The notes beneath the pieces were generated by a model that saw nothing but the letters and a program-made list of their open reading frames with translations, ran no database searches and was not told where the DNA came from. The translations under genes were made by a program, and so were the position numbers. DNA of 64,000 nucleotides from Rhodospirillum sp. (GTDB lineage: Bacteria > Pseudomonadota > Alphaproteobacteria > Rhodospirillales > Rhodospirillaceae), in the NCBI GenBank assembly GCA_021741145.1, contig JAIOYK010000001.1:145707-209706 (forward strand), in the 5' to 3' direction. Position 1 is the stretch's first letter; each line of letters opens with the position of its first letter. Positions 9,678-18,376 of this stretch are shown in pieces.

Positions 9678-10609
9678 GCCGCGTCCTCCTTGGGGAAGAG
9701 TCCGACGAGCAGGTCGTCGGCGAGCTTGCCGTAATCCTTGCCCTCGGCCTTGATGGCCAGATCGCCGATCCGCTGTTCCCAGTCCGCGGTGGCCGAGGCC
9801 ATGACCCCACCCAGACCCAGGTCCTCGACGGTCAGGGCAACCTCGCGCATTTCCGCGGCCCGGCGAATCCCGTGGGTCATGGCCCGCTCCATCATGTGGG
9901 CCGCCTTGGCCTTGAAGTCGAAACCGGGATAGGTGACGTCGAGCGAGTCCAGGACCATCCCATCCACCCCGGCTCGGCGCCCGGCCAGAACGCATTCCAG
10001 GAACAGGGCCTCCATGCCCTTCATCATCACCGAGCGGATCATCTTGATCGAGGAAGAGGAGCCCACCGGACCCTCCACTGTCTTGGCGTTGTCCATGTCC
10101 AACGCCGCGAGAACCGTCAGGGCCTCCACGGCGTTGGGGCCACTCAACAGCAAGGGCGTCTTGTGCATCTTGGGATAGACGGGCGCCATCACCGCGGTGT
10201 CGACGTAGCGCCCGCCCGCGGCCTCGATAACCTCGGCGTTCCCGCGCTTGGTGCCCGGCGCACAGGAGTTGCAGTCGAAATAAAAGGTTCCCGGAGCGAT
10301 GCGCTTGGCCGCGGCCTCCGCCGCCTTGCCCGCCTGATCGGCGGTCACCACGCAGACAACCACCCCGGCGGCGTCCAAGGCCTCCGCCGGGGTGGCGCAA
10401 CCGGTAACGCCTAAGGAAACATAGTCGGCGCGCTTGGCGTCCCGGACGGCCGACTCGACGTTGTCCGTCTTGAGATCATAGGCCCAGGTCCGGGCGGCAC
10501 GGCTGGCGCCCCACCCCTTGACGAAGGCCTGTCCAGCCTCGCCGAACCCGATCAGGGCGATTTTCGCGGCCCCTTCAACGGCCCCGTCCTTGGCGGCTTT
10601 CGTGTTCAC
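9674..10609 (-). CDS. NAD(P)-dependent oxidoreductase, 6PGDH-like with DUF1932 domain
   Basis: A 311-residue protein of the beta-hydroxyacid dehydrogenase / 6-phosphogluconate dehydrogenase superfamily. The NAD-binding Rossmann motif is KIALIGFGEAGQAF (residues ~16-29), and the C-terminal helical half (from about 190, GSSSSIKMIRSVMMKGMEAL) is of the DUF1932 type. It starts at GTG with GGAGG 6 nt upstream. It is the first gene of the ligABC operon and overlaps ligA by 4 bp, so it is probably part of aromatic-acid metabolism. Its substrate is unknown; it is not LigC, which is encoded separately. Confidence 0.85.
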
Positions 10610-10710
10610 CGTGGTCCTCCCGCAATTCGCTTCGCCACTCGGTTTCCTCCGAGCCTTTGGTCCTACCTACCATTCAATCCCGGTGGAGGACAATCAATAG
10701 ACACGACATC

Positions 10711-10729
10711 CTATTCATTTTTTGAATAG
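10711..10729. promoter_or_regulatory. LysR-type operator candidate upstream of the ligAB operon
   Basis: A perfect inverted repeat, CTATTCA-N5-TGAATAG, contains the T-N11-A core expected of LysR-family binding sites (TTCATTTTTTGAA). It lies about 100 bp upstream of the GTG of the first operon gene and just behind the end of the LysR gene, in an otherwise gene-free 196-bp gap. It is the best candidate for the site through which the neighbouring LysR regulator controls this operon. Confidence 0.6.
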
Positions 10730-10805
10730 AGAAACCGAATAGCACGCCGCATCCCCGCTATCGCGTCGCACCATTTTCGACCCATCGGTCACCGGATCCC
10801 TCCCC

Positions 10806-12050
10806 TCAATCCCCTCGCCTGGCCGCCTCTCCAGCGGCACGCAGACAGTCCAGGAAGCGGCTTTGGGTGGCCGTGGGACGCCAGTCCCGGCGGTGGGTCA
10901 CGCCGATGGGCCGCAGGGTGCCCCGGGTATCCACATCCAGCGGCACCAGCAGTCCCATGCGCTCCTCCAGCCGGATCTGGTGCAGGGAAATCAGGGTGAG
11001 GCGCTCACTGCCCAGCAAGAGCCCGCGGATCAGCATGGGAGAGCCCGTTTCCACCACGCCCTGGGGTTCGCCCACCCCCCCGAACATGGTGGTGAAATGG
11101 CGACGGGTGGGCGTCCCCTCCCGGGGGACCACCCAGGGGTAGGCGGCCAGATCCTCGACGGTCACCTTCTCCTTCCGGGCCAGGGGGTGGCCGGTCCGGG
11201 CGACGACGGCCAAGGGGTCGCTGAACAAGGCCTCCTGAACCACGTCGCCGATGGGCACGGGGGTCCGAAGGGCGCCGATCAACAGGTCCAGATCCCCCTG
11301 CCGGAGGCCGTTCAACAAGTCCTCGTAGGGGCCATCGACCACGCTCACCCGCACCTCCGGGCGCTCGCGCAACAGGGTATTGATGGCCGTTGGCAGGATG
11401 AAGGCCCGGGGCAGCGGCATGGCTCCGACAACGATTCGGCCCGTGTCCACGCCCTGGGCCTCCTCGATTTCGGCGAAACCCTGCTCCAACTCGGCGAAGG
11501 CCAGACGGACCGCCTGGGCGAGCGCGTCCGCGGCCGGGGTCAGGGCGATCCCCTGCCCCGTCTTCTCGAACAGACTCACCCCCGAAAGCCGCTCCAGATC
11601 CCGGGCGGCCCGGTGAAGGGTGGGCTGGGACAGGCCGATGGAGCGGGCCGCCAGACTGAAATTCCCCGCCTTGGACACCGCCACCAGGGCCTTCATCTGA
11701 GCCGTCGTCAGCAGGTGATCGAAATTGGCGAACCCCCGGGTTCCCTTGCGCGCGCCCAGGCGCACCGCGTCCCTGGCCCCCTGGCGGACAAGGGACAGCG
11801 ACCGTTCCACCCGAACCAGGAACAGGCTTCCCGCCTCCGTCGCGTTGACCCCGTCGCTGCGCCGGTCGAACAGCCGCGCGCCCACCTGCTCCTCGAGCTT
11901 GGCCAGCGCCTGGGTGATGGCGGGCTGGGACAAATGCACCCGGGTCGAGGCATCGCTGATGGAGCGACACCGGGCCACCTCCGCGAAGGCCCGCAGGTGC
12001 CGGAAGTTGGGCAAGGGGGAAGAGGGCTGGGTATTGGGAATTTCATTCAT
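10806..12050 (-). CDS. LysR-family regulator with two N-terminal HTH domains
   Basis: Transcriptional regulator of 414 residues, about 100 longer than a normal LysR protein. The extra length is a second winged-helix segment: HTH 1 at about residues 13-75 (FRHLRAFAEVARCRSISDAS, LSQPAITQALAKLEE) and HTH 2 at about 112-175 (TTAQMKALVAVSKAGNFSLA, LSQPTLHRAARDLER). The effector-binding domain follows from about 190 (GRIVVGAMPLPRAFILPTAI). It sits between the two divergent aromatic operons, so it very likely senses protocatechuate, gallate or a ring-cleavage product. Starts seven or four codons upstream are also possible. Confidence 0.92.
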   Translation of the reverse strand: MNEIPNTQPSSPLPNFRHLRAFAEVARCRSISDASTRVHLSQPAITQALAKLEEQVGARLFDRRSDGVNATEAGSLFLVRVERSLSLVRQGARDAVRLGARKGTRGFANFDHLLTTAQMKALVAVSKAGNFSLAARSIGLSQPTLHRAARDLERLSGVSLFEKTGQGIALTPAADALAQAVRLAFAELEQGFAEIEEAQGVDTGRIVVGAMPLPRAFILPTAINTLLRERPEVRVSVVDGPYEDLLNGLRQGDLDLLIGALRTPVPIGDVVQEALFSDPLAVVARTGHPLARKEKVTVEDLAAYPWVVPREGTPTRRHFTTMFGGVGEPQGVVETGSPMLIRGLLLGSERLTLISLHQIRLEERMGLLVPLDVDTRGTLRPIGVTHRRDWRPTATQSRFLDCLRAAGEAARRGD

Positions 12051-12276
12051 CGAACATTCCATCTTTCGCATTAGCGAAGTCTCTATAGCATAAAATTATA
12101 TCACTGGCGGGAGAATGGAATGGGAAATCGGCGCGCCCGGGTCGATAGTGGGAGCATCGAGAAGGGGAGGACCACCCCGCGCCCCGGTTCCCGTTCCCCT
12201 TTGGGGAAGGAACCGCCAAGGCCGACACGCCGCGCGGACCACCCCAAAAAGACCAACGCGAAAGCGAGAGGCGTCC
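12051..12276. promoter_or_regulatory. Divergent intergenic region between lysR and galB
   Basis: This 226-bp region must hold the promoters for the LysR gene (minus) and the gal/lig operon (plus). An inverted repeat TTCGC-ATTA-GCGAA lies at 12065-12078, followed by an AT-rich stretch (12081-12102) in which TATAAT reads on the minus strand. A LysR site is expected here, but no copy as clean as the one at 10711-10729 is visible. The galB leader is long, roughly 170 nt. Confidence 0.45.
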
Positions 12277-13011
12277 ATGAGCGACAAGAAGACCGCGCTG
12301 GTGATCAGCGCCCATTCCGCCGATTTCGTCTGGCGGTGTGGTGGGGCCATCGCCCTGCACCAGAAGAAGGGCTACGAGGTAACCATCGTTTGCCTGTCCT
12401 ACGGCGAGCGTGGCGAGTCCGCCAAGCTGTGGAAGCAGGAAGGCATGACCCTGGAGAAGGTCAAGGCCGCTCGCCGGGTGGAGGCGGAAGCCGCCGCCCA
12501 GGCGCTGAACGCCCACGAAATCACATTCCTGGACGCCGGGGACTACCCCCTGGAGTTGGACAACGACAAGAAGTTCGAGCTGGTGGACATTATCCGCGCC
12601 GTCCAGCCGACCTTCATGCTCAGCCACTCCACCTACGACCCCTACAACACCGACCACATGTACGCCACCAAGGTGGCCATGGAATGCCGCATGATCGCCC
12701 AGGCCTGGGGCCACAACCCCGGCCAGAAGGTCCTCGGCGCGCCTCAGCTTTACCTGTTCGAGCCGCACCAGACCGAGCAGATGGGCTGGAAGCCCGACGT
12801 CTTCCTCGATATCTCCGATGTCTGGGACCAGAAGTGGGCGGCGATCCAGGCCATGAAGGGCCAAGAGCACCTGTGGACCTATTACGAGAACCTGGCGGAA
12901 AACCGCGCCAACCACTTCCGCCGCAATTCGGGTGGCATGGCCGGGGGCCGGGCGGCGAAATACGCCGAGGGCTTCCAGTCCATCTACCCCCGCACCGTGG
13001 ATGAACTGTGA
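12277..13011 (+). CDS. galB: 4-oxalomesaconate hydratase, PIG-L type
   Basis: Zn-dependent hydratase of the PIG-L/LmbE fold, 244 residues, converting 4-oxalomesaconate to 4-carboxy-4-hydroxy-2-oxoadipate. It resembles Pseudomonas putida GalB and not the amidohydrolase-type LigJ. Key segments are [18 protein letters not shown] (metal site AHSxD), [28 protein letters not shown] and [14 protein letters not shown]. The ATG has GAGAGG 5 nt upstream. It is the first gene of the plus operon; its stop overlaps the start of galC (TGATG). Confidence 0.94.
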   Translation: MSDKKTALVISAHSADFVWRCGGAIALHQKKGYEVTIVCLSYGERGESAKLWKQEGMTLEKVKAARRVEAEAAAQALNAHEITFLDAGDYPLELDNDKKFELVDIIRAVQPTFMLSHSTYDPYNTDHMYATKVAMECRMIAQAWGHNPGQKVLGAPQLYLFEPHQTEQMGWKPDVFLDISDVWDQKWAAIQAMKGQEHLWTYYENLAENRANHFRRNSGGMAGGRAAKYAEGFQSIYPRTVDEL

Positions 13012-13685
13012 TGGGTGGCGTCGTCGTCCAAACCATCGAGCGGGCCGACCCCGCGATCGTCAAAGCCCTTGGCGCCTGCGGCGTGGCCACCGTTCACGAG
13101 GCCCAGGGCCGCAAGGGGCTGCTCGCCGCCTATATGCGCCCCATCTATTCGGGTGCCCGGCTGGGCGCCTCGGCGGTCACCATCTCCGCCCCGCCCGGGG
13201 ACAACTGGATGGTCCACGTGGCCATCGAGCAGGTGAAGGAGGGCGACATCCTGGTGCTCGCCCCCACCTCCCCCTGCGAAGACGGCTATTTCGGTGACCT
13301 TCTGGCGACCTCCATGCGCGCCCGCGGTGGCGTGGGGCTGATCATCGACGCCGGAGTCCGCGATGTGCGCGACCTGACCGCGATGACGTTTCCGGTCTGG
13401 TCCAAGGCGGTCTGCGCCCAGGGCACGGTCAAGGAGACCGTGGGATCCGTGAACATCCCCGTGGTCTGCGCCAATGCCCTGGTCAACCCGGGCGACATCA
13501 TCGTCGCCGATGACGACGGAGTTTGTGTCGTCCGCCGGGAAGAAGCCGAAGAGGTGCTCAAGAAGGCTCTCGACCGGGAAGCCAAGGAAGAGGACAAACG
13601 CGCCCGTCTGGCCGCCGGGGAACTGGGCTTGGACATCTATGGCATGCGCGCGCGCCTCGCCGAGAAGGGGCTGACCTATGTCTAG
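13011..13685 (+). CDS. galC: 4-carboxy-4-hydroxy-2-oxoadipate aldolase / oxaloacetate decarboxylase
   Basis: Class II-type aldolase of the RraA-like fold (LigK/GalC/ProA family), 224 residues, splitting CHA to pyruvate and oxaloacetate. Diagnostic residues lie in [17 protein letters not shown] (arginine and aspartate of the metal/substrate site) and [20 protein letters not shown]. The C-terminal extension [17 protein letters not shown] is shared with LigK. It overlaps galB by one base and galD by 8 bp, so the three are coupled. It catalyses the last step of the route. Confidence 0.94.
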   Translation: MGGVVVQTIERADPAIVKALGACGVATVHEAQGRKGLLAAYMRPIYSGARLGASAVTISAPPGDNWMVHVAIEQVKEGDILVLAPTSPCEDGYFGDLLATSMRARGGVGLIIDAGVRDVRDLTAMTFPVWSKAVCAQGTVKETVGSVNIPVVCANALVNPGDIIVADDDGVCVVRREEAEEVLKKALDREAKEEDKRARLAAGELGLDIYGMRARLAEKGLTYV

Positions 13686-14736
13686 CTCTTCCCGTTGCAT
13701 GTGGATGCGGGGCGGCACCTCGAAGGGTGGATATTTCCTCGCCTCCGACCTGCCCGCCGACATTCCGGCCCGGGACGCCTTCCTGTTGGGGGTCATGGGC
13801 TCGCCCGATCCCCGGCAGATCGACGGCATGGGTGGCGCCGATCCGCTGACCTCCAAGGTCGCCGTCGTCAAGCGCTCCGAGCGCGCGGGCGTGGACGTGG
13901 ATTACCTGTTTCTCCAGGTCTTCGTCGATCGGGCCATCGTCACCGACGCCCAGAACTGTGGGAACCTCCTGGCGGGCATTGGCCCCTTCGCCATCGAACG
14001 CGGGCTCGTTTCCGCGGCCGAAGGGGAGACCACCGTCTCCATCTATATGGAAAACACCGGCCAGACCGCGGTGGCCAAGGTCGCCACGCCGGGCGGGGTC
14101 GTCACCTACACCGGGGATGCCCGCATCGACGGCGTACCCGGCACGGCCGCGGCCATCCCCGTGACCTTCAAGGACACCGCGGGAAGCTCCTGCGGCGCGC
14201 TCCTTCCGACAGGGAACGTCGTCGACATCATTGACGGCGTGGAGGTCACCTGTATCGACAACGGCATGCCCGTCATCGTCCTGCGGGCCAAGGACATGGG
14301 CATCACCGGCACCGAAACCCGCGAGGACCTGGACGCCAACGAGGCGCTCAAGGTCAAGCTGGAATCCATCCGCCTCCAGGTCGGGCCGCTGATGAACCTG
14401 GGCGACGTGACGGAAAAATCCGTGCCCAAGATGAGCTTGGTTTCCGCCCCCACCCAGGGCGGCGCGATCTCCACCCGCACCTTCATCCCCCACCGCTGCC
14501 ATGCCTCCATCGGCGTGCTCGGCGCGGTGAGCGTGGCCACGGCCTGTCTGTTGCCTGGGTCTCCAGCCCATGGCCTGGCCGCCCTTCCCGAAGGCAAGCG
14601 CAAAACCCTGGATGTGGAACACCCCATCGGCGCCATGGGCGTGGTGATGGAAACCGACGACCAGGGCGCGGTGACCGACGCGGCCATCCTGCGCACCGCC
14701 CGCAAACTCTTCGACGGCGTCGTTTTCGCGCCCTGA
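13678..14736 (+). CDS. galD: 4-oxalomesaconate tautomerase, PrpF family
   Basis: Isomerase of 352 residues with the diaminopimelate-epimerase fold, converting the tautomers of 4-oxalomesaconate (GalD/LigU activity). Family signatures are [19 protein letters not shown] at the N-terminus, [39 protein letters not shown] and [19 protein letters not shown]. It supplies the isomer used by GalB and is needed whether oxalomesaconate comes from PDC hydrolysis or from gallate. It overlaps galC by 8 bp. Confidence 0.94.
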   Translation: MSSSSRCMWMRGGTSKGGYFLASDLPADIPARDAFLLGVMGSPDPRQIDGMGGADPLTSKVAVVKRSERAGVDVDYLFLQVFVDRAIVTDAQNCGNLLAGIGPFAIERGLVSAAEGETTVSIYMENTGQTAVAKVATPGGVVTYTGDARIDGVPGTAAAIPVTFKDTAGSSCGALLPTGNVVDIIDGVEVTCIDNGMPVIVLRAKDMGITGTETREDLDANEALKVKLESIRLQVGPLMNLGDVTEKSVPKMSLVSAPTQGGAISTRTFIPHRCHASIGVLGAVSVATACLLPGSPAHGLAALPEGKRKTLDVEHPIGAMGVVMETDDQGAVTDAAILRTARKLFDGVVFAP

Positions 14737-14752
14737 ACCTGGACACGGAACC

Positions 14753-15625
14753 ATGGATCCCGATTACCTGCCATTCCATCCTGGCCCTTCCAGGCCGACC
14801 TACACCCCGCCCCCGGGCGCGGTGGACGCCCATTGCCACGTCTTCGGCCCGGCCGCGGAGTTCCCCTTTGCCCCGGAGCGCAAGTACACCCCTTGCGATG
14901 CTTCGAAGGCTCAGCTCTTCGCCCTGCGCGACTATCTGGGGTTCGAGCGGAACGTGATCGTTCAGGCCACCTGCCACGGCAAGGACAATCGGGCCCTGGT
15001 CGATGCGCTCAAGGCGTCGGGCGGCAAGGCCCGCGGCGTGGCCTCCGTCGGCCCGGACATCACCATGGACGCGCTGACGGAATTGCACGAAGCCGGGGTG
15101 CGTGGCGTGCGCTTCAACTTCGTCAAGCGCCTGGTGGACGCCACCCCAAAGGAGGTCTTCCTGGGCATCGCCGAGAAGGTGGCCAAGCTGGGCTGGCATG
15201 TGGTGGTCTATTTCGAGGCGCCGGACCTGGAGGGGCTGATCCCCTTCCTGAAGTCCATGCCCACCCCCCTGGTGGTCGACCATATGGGCCGCCCGGACGT
15301 GACCAAGGGCGTCGACCATCCGGACTTCCAGCGCTTCGTCGACCTGATGACCGACGTTCCCACGATCTGGTCCAAGGTCAGTTGCCCCGAACGCCTGAGC
15401 GCGGAAGGTCCGCCGGTCTATTCGGACGTGGCGCCCTTCGCCAAGGCCCTGGTGGACAGGTTCACCGACCGGGTGCTTTGGGGCACGGATTGGCCCCATC
15501 CGAACATGAAATCACACATGCCCGACGACGGCACGCTGGTGGATGTCATCCCCCGCATCGCCGATACGCCGGAAAAGCAACGGGCGCTGTTGATCGACAA
15601 CCCGATGCGGCTGTATTGGGGCTGA
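14753..15625 (+). CDS. ligI: 2-pyrone-4,6-dicarboxylate lactonase
   Basis: Amidohydrolase-superfamily lactonase of 290 residues that hydrolyses PDC to 4-oxalomesaconate. The motif VDAHCHVFGP near residue 25, RFNFVKRLVD, VVDHMGRPDV and WGTDWPHPNMKSHMPDDG match LigI closely, including the metal-independent active-site histidines and aspartate. It begins 16 bp after galD. Its last codons (RLYWG-stop) are part of the first unit of a five-fold 28-bp tandem array that continues downstream. Confidence 0.95.
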   Translation: MDPDYLPFHPGPSRPTYTPPPGAVDAHCHVFGPAAEFPFAPERKYTPCDASKAQLFALRDYLGFERNVIVQATCHGKDNRALVDALKASGGKARGVASVGPDITMDALTELHEAGVRGVRFNFVKRLVDATPKEVFLGIAEKVAKLGWHVVVYFEAPDLEGLIPFLKSMPTPLVVDHMGRPDVTKGVDHPDFQRFVDLMTDVPTIWSKVSCPERLSAEGPPVYSDVAPFAKALVDRFTDRVLWGTDWPHPNMKSHMPDDGTLVDVIPRIADTPEKQRALLIDNPMRLYWG

Positions 15626-15750
15626 ACGCCCCATCCGCCTGTATTGGGGCTGAACGCCCCATCCGCCTGTATTGGGGCTGAACGCCCCATCCGCCAGCAT
15701 TGGGGCTGAACGCCCCATCCGCCAGCATTGGGGATAAACGCCCCAGGACA
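15611..15750. repeat. 28-bp tandem array, five units, starting at the ligI stop codon
   Basis: Units lie at 15611-15638, 15639-15666, 15667-15694, 15695-15722 and 15723-15750. The first three are identical, the fourth differs at two or three positions and the fifth is more diverged. Each carries a hairpin, TGGGGC-TGAAC-GCCCCA, with the stop triplet TGA in the loop (TAA in unit 5). Unit 1 is the real 3' end of ligI. The array sits between ligI and the second dioxygenase pair, so it could act as a series of stem-loops in the polycistronic mRNA. Confidence 0.95.
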
Positions 15751-15845
15751 CTTTACCCGGGATAAGCGCCGCCAAAAGTCGCGTCCCAACCGCCCACCAA
15801 GGACACCGAAGACACCAAAAGTACAATCGCAGGGAGTGAGCGATC

Positions 15846-16199
15846 ATGACAGCGACCCAGAACAAGGAGCCCATTTTCGGGACTCCGATTTTCGACGGAG
15901 AGGCGGCCATCAAGGGCTATGCCTTGAACAAGATGTGTTACTCGTTCAACGGCAAGGAGGCCCGCGACGAATTCCTGGCCGATCAGGAAGCCTATATGGA
16001 GAAGTTCGGCCTGACCGAACCCCAAAGGCAGGCCATCCGCGACAAGGTGGTCCTCGACCTGATCGGCGTCGGCGGGAACATCTATTACCTGGCCAAGTTC
16101 GCCGGGATGTTCGGCCTGACCGTCCAGGACGTCGGCGCCCAGCAGACGGGCGTGACGCTTGAGGAATTCCACGAAAAGCTGCGTCGGGCGGGAGACTGA
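15846..16199 (+). CDS. LigA-like alpha subunit of a second extradiol dioxygenase
   Basis: LigA-domain protein of 117 residues with GYALNKMCYSFNGKEARDEF, LGVGGNIYY-like LIGVGGNIYYLAKFAGMFG and a terminal helix EEFHEKLRRAGD. It begins about 95 bp after the tandem array with AGGGAG upstream and is followed after 3 bp by the partner beta subunit. In single-chain gallate dioxygenases (GalA/DesB) this domain is fused to the C-terminus of the catalytic domain; here it is a separate gene upstream of it. Confidence 0.9.
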   Translation: MTATQNKEPIFGTPIFDGEAAIKGYALNKMCYSFNGKEARDEFLADQEAYMEKFGLTEPQRQAIRDKVVLDLIGVGGNIYYLAKFAGMFGLTVQDVGAQQTGVTLEEFHEKLRRAGD

Positions 16200-16202
16200 G
16201 CC

Positions 16203-17045
16203 ATGGCACGTATCGTTGGTGGCCTGACCACCTCTCACATCCCCGCCATTGGCAACGCCATCCACAAGAACCTGTTCGAGGATCCGTACTGGAAGCCCTT
16301 CTTCGACGGCTACCCCCCCGCCCGGGAGTGGTTGGCCGAGGTCAAGCCGGACATCGCCATCGTCATTTACAATGACCACGGCCTGAACTTCTTCCTGGAC
16401 AAGCAACCGACCTTCGCCTTCGGTGCCGCCCCCCAATACACCAACGAGGACGAGGGCTGGGGCATCCCGGTGATCCCGCCCTTCAAGGGGGATCCGGCGT
16501 TCTCCTGGCATCTGATCAACAGCGTGGTTCACGAGGATTTCGATCTGGTGACCTGCCAGGAGATGGCGGTGGACCACGGTTTTTCCGTGCCCATGCAGCT
16601 CTATTGGCCGAACTTCAGCTATACGGACATCGCCACGGTTCCGGTGATGATCAACACCGTCCAGCACCCCCTGCCCTCCCCGGCCCGCTGCTACAGGCTG
16701 GGTCAGGCCATCGGCCGGGCGGTGGCCTCCTACCCGGAGGACAAGAAGGTGGTGGTGATCGGCACCGGCGGCCTGTCGCACCAACTCGATGGCCAGCGCG
16801 CCGGGTTCATCAACAAGGAATTCGATCTGACCTGCATGGAAAAGATCGTCGATGATCCGGAGTACTTCCTGGACTACAGCATCCACGATCTGGTCCGGCT
16901 GGCGGGCGCGCAGGGGGCGGAGTTCATCCTGTGGCTGACCATGCGCGGCGCGCTGGGCGGCAAGGTGAAGCAACTCCATTCCAACTACCATATTCCCATT
17001 TCCAACACCGCGGCCGGGACCATGGTGCTGGAAGCGGCGGAGTAA
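16203..17045 (+). CDS. Class III extradiol dioxygenase beta subunit, possibly gallate dioxygenase
   Basis: LigB-fold catalytic subunit of 280 residues. Predicted iron ligands are H12 (TTSHIPA), H59 (YNDHGLNF) and the glutamate in GAQGAEFILW; GTGGLSHQL holds the catalytic histidine. It is clearly paralogous to LigB of this cluster but differs in substrate-facing segments: NEDEGWGIPVIPPFKGDP replaces PADEGWG...GHPD, and HGFSVPMQLYWP replaces [12 protein letters not shown]. Placed after galBCD, it is a good candidate for opening gallate or another protocatechuate-like ring. Substrate assignment is inference. A strong terminator follows. Confidence 0.88.
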   Translation: MARIVGGLTTSHIPAIGNAIHKNLFEDPYWKPFFDGYPPAREWLAEVKPDIAIVIYNDHGLNFFLDKQPTFAFGAAPQYTNEDEGWGIPVIPPFKGDPAFSWHLINSVVHEDFDLVTCQEMAVDHGFSVPMQLYWPNFSYTDIATVPVMINTVQHPLPSPARCYRLGQAIGRAVASYPEDKKVVVIGTGGLSHQLDGQRAGFINKEFDLTCMEKIVDDPEYFLDYSIHDLVRLAGAQGAEFILWLTMRGALGGKVKQLHSNYHIPISNTAAGTMVLEAAE

Positions 17046-17063
17046 AAGGGATCCCACATGCCC

Positions 17064-17099
17064 GACCGGGCGGACCACGCCATCCAGGTCCGCCCGGTC
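17064..17099. repeat. Perfect 13-bp stem hairpin after the dioxygenase operon
   Basis: GACCGGGCGGACC pairs with GGTCCGCCCGGTC around a 10-nt loop. It precedes the canonical terminator by a few bases, so it may protect the 3' end or assist termination. Confidence 0.7.
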
Positions 17100-17106
17100 T
17101 CACCTC

Positions 17107-17138
17107 GCCGCCGAATTCCCATCCGGCGGCTTTTTTTT
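17107..17138 (+). terminator. Intrinsic terminator of the gal/lig operon
   Basis: GCCGCCG pairs with CGGCGGC around a 10-nt loop and is followed by eight T residues. It ends the plus-strand operon galB to ligB2, facing the convergent MarR-GNAT gene. Confidence 0.93.
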
Positions 17139-17162
17139 ACTTCGAACCGCGAGATCAGCCAT

Positions 17163-18293
17163 TTACCCCTTGATCATCGCCACATGAACCGGGCACCGCT
17201 CGCGAAACCCCACGCTTTCATAGAGACGAATGGCGTCCCGGTTCGAGGCATAGGCGTGAAGAAACACCCCGTCTCCTCGGGCGGAGATCCGCCCAACGAC
17301 ATGGGCAAGCATGCGTTTCCCCAATCCCTTTCCCTGCTCCTCGGGAAGGGTGCAGAGACCGCTCAGTTCCGTCATGCCGGGAACCTTCAGGCGCTCGCCT
17401 CCCATGGCGATCAAGCGCCCATCCTTCCGGATCCCCCAGAAGCCGCCCAGGTCCATGGCCTTCAAGGTAAAGGGACCCGGCTTCGTAAGATCCGCCAAAG
17501 CGACCATGTCCGCCGCGTCTTCCGGACCCAAGGGTCCGATCTCCGGATCCTCCACCAGCGGAAAGGCATCCTCCGCGACCATCTGCACGCCCATCGAGGT
17601 CTTGACCGCGGTCATCCCTGCCGGCAGGACCACGGGATCGACCTGGAGAAACACCATCGCTCCCCCCAAGGCGGCGAGCGCCGCGAGACTTTCCGGTCCC
17701 TCGTCGCGGGTCGCGACAAAAGGACTGGTATCGCGTGGATAGCACCGGGCATTGGCGCCCCCCTCGGCCAAATGGGCGTGACGGGTGGTCAGCGCCGTCC
17801 AGATCGGGCGATCCAGCGGATGCCGCGCCCGCCGGGTCAGGGATTGGACGGACAGGCGATCCTCCAATTCCGCCAACTGACCAAGCAGGCTCCCGTCCAG
17901 TCCCGCGCAAAGATCCGCCACGGCGGCCTCCACCCTAGGCCAAAGGACCTCCTTGCCGACCGTCACCAGCCGCCGCCCCTCGGCGGTCAGGCGCAGAACC
18001 CTGCGCCGGCGATCCCCCTCCCCGGAGGCCGCTTCCAGAAGCCCCAGGTCAACCAGCCGGTTCACCGTCCGGGTCGCTCCGGGCTGGCTGACACCCACCG
18101 CCTCCGCCAGGTCGCCCAGGGTCGAGGGTCCCAGGCGGTCGAGGCTCGCCAGATAGGGATACTGAGCCGCGGCGATGGTCACACCACCCGCTTTGAGGAT
18201 CTCGTCGGTATCGGCCTGCAAGCGGTCCCCCGCCCGTTTGAGCCGCGTCCCGAGACAGAGAAGCCCCAACACCCGAACCACGTCTTCCTTCAT
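17163..18293 (-). CDS. MarR-type HTH fused to a GNAT acetyltransferase
   Basis: A 376-residue two-domain protein. Residues ~35-145 form a MarR-type winged helix (LGDLAEAVGVSQPGATRTVN recognition segment, DRRRRVLRLTAEGR wing). Residues ~170-376 form a GNAT domain of the FR47 type, with the acetyl-CoA-binding loop CTLPEEQGKGLGKRMLAHVV and ASNRDAIRLYESVGF near the C-terminus. The combination suggests a regulator that also acetylates a small molecule or protein. A perfect inverted repeat lies within its promoter, consistent with autoregulation. Targets are unknown. Confidence 0.9.
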   Translation of the reverse strand: MKEDVVRVLGLLCLGTRLKRAGDRLQADTDEILKAGGVTIAAAQYPYLASLDRLGPSTLGDLAEAVGVSQPGATRTVNRLVDLGLLEAASGEGDRRRRVLRLTAEGRRLVTVGKEVLWPRVEAAVADLCAGLDGSLLGQLAELEDRLSVQSLTRRARHPLDRPIWTALTTRHAHLAEGGANARCYPRDTSPFVATRDEGPESLAALAALGGAMVFLQVDPVVLPAGMTAVKTSMGVQMVAEDAFPLVEDPEIGPLGPEDAADMVALADLTKPGPFTLKAMDLGGFWGIRKDGRLIAMGGERLKVPGMTELSGLCTLPEEQGKGLGKRMLAHVVGRISARGDGVFLHAYASNRDAIRLYESVGFRERCPVHVAMIKG

Positions 18294-18325
18294 CGTCTTT
18301 CTCCCGAGAGGTTGCTTCTTAACAA

Positions 18326-18354
18326 GATATATAACACGTTATGTTTATGGTCAA
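18326..18354 (-). promoter_or_regulatory. Promoter with embedded operator upstream of the MarR-GNAT gene
   Basis: On the minus strand TTGACC (-35, 18349-18354) and TATATC (-10, 18326-18331) are separated by exactly 17 bp. An inverted repeat ATAAC-N2-GTTAT (18331-18342) lies in the spacer and touches the -10 box, the position expected for a MarR autorepressor site. The AT-rich stretch stands out against its GC-rich surroundings. Confidence 0.6.
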
Positions 18355-18376
18355 GCAACACCTCTCCGTCCGATCC

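Noticed and set aside
15611..15750. Possible CRISPR array from regularly spaced repeats
   Set aside because: The 28-bp units are directly adjacent with no spacers, begin inside the ligI stop region, and no cas genes are present.
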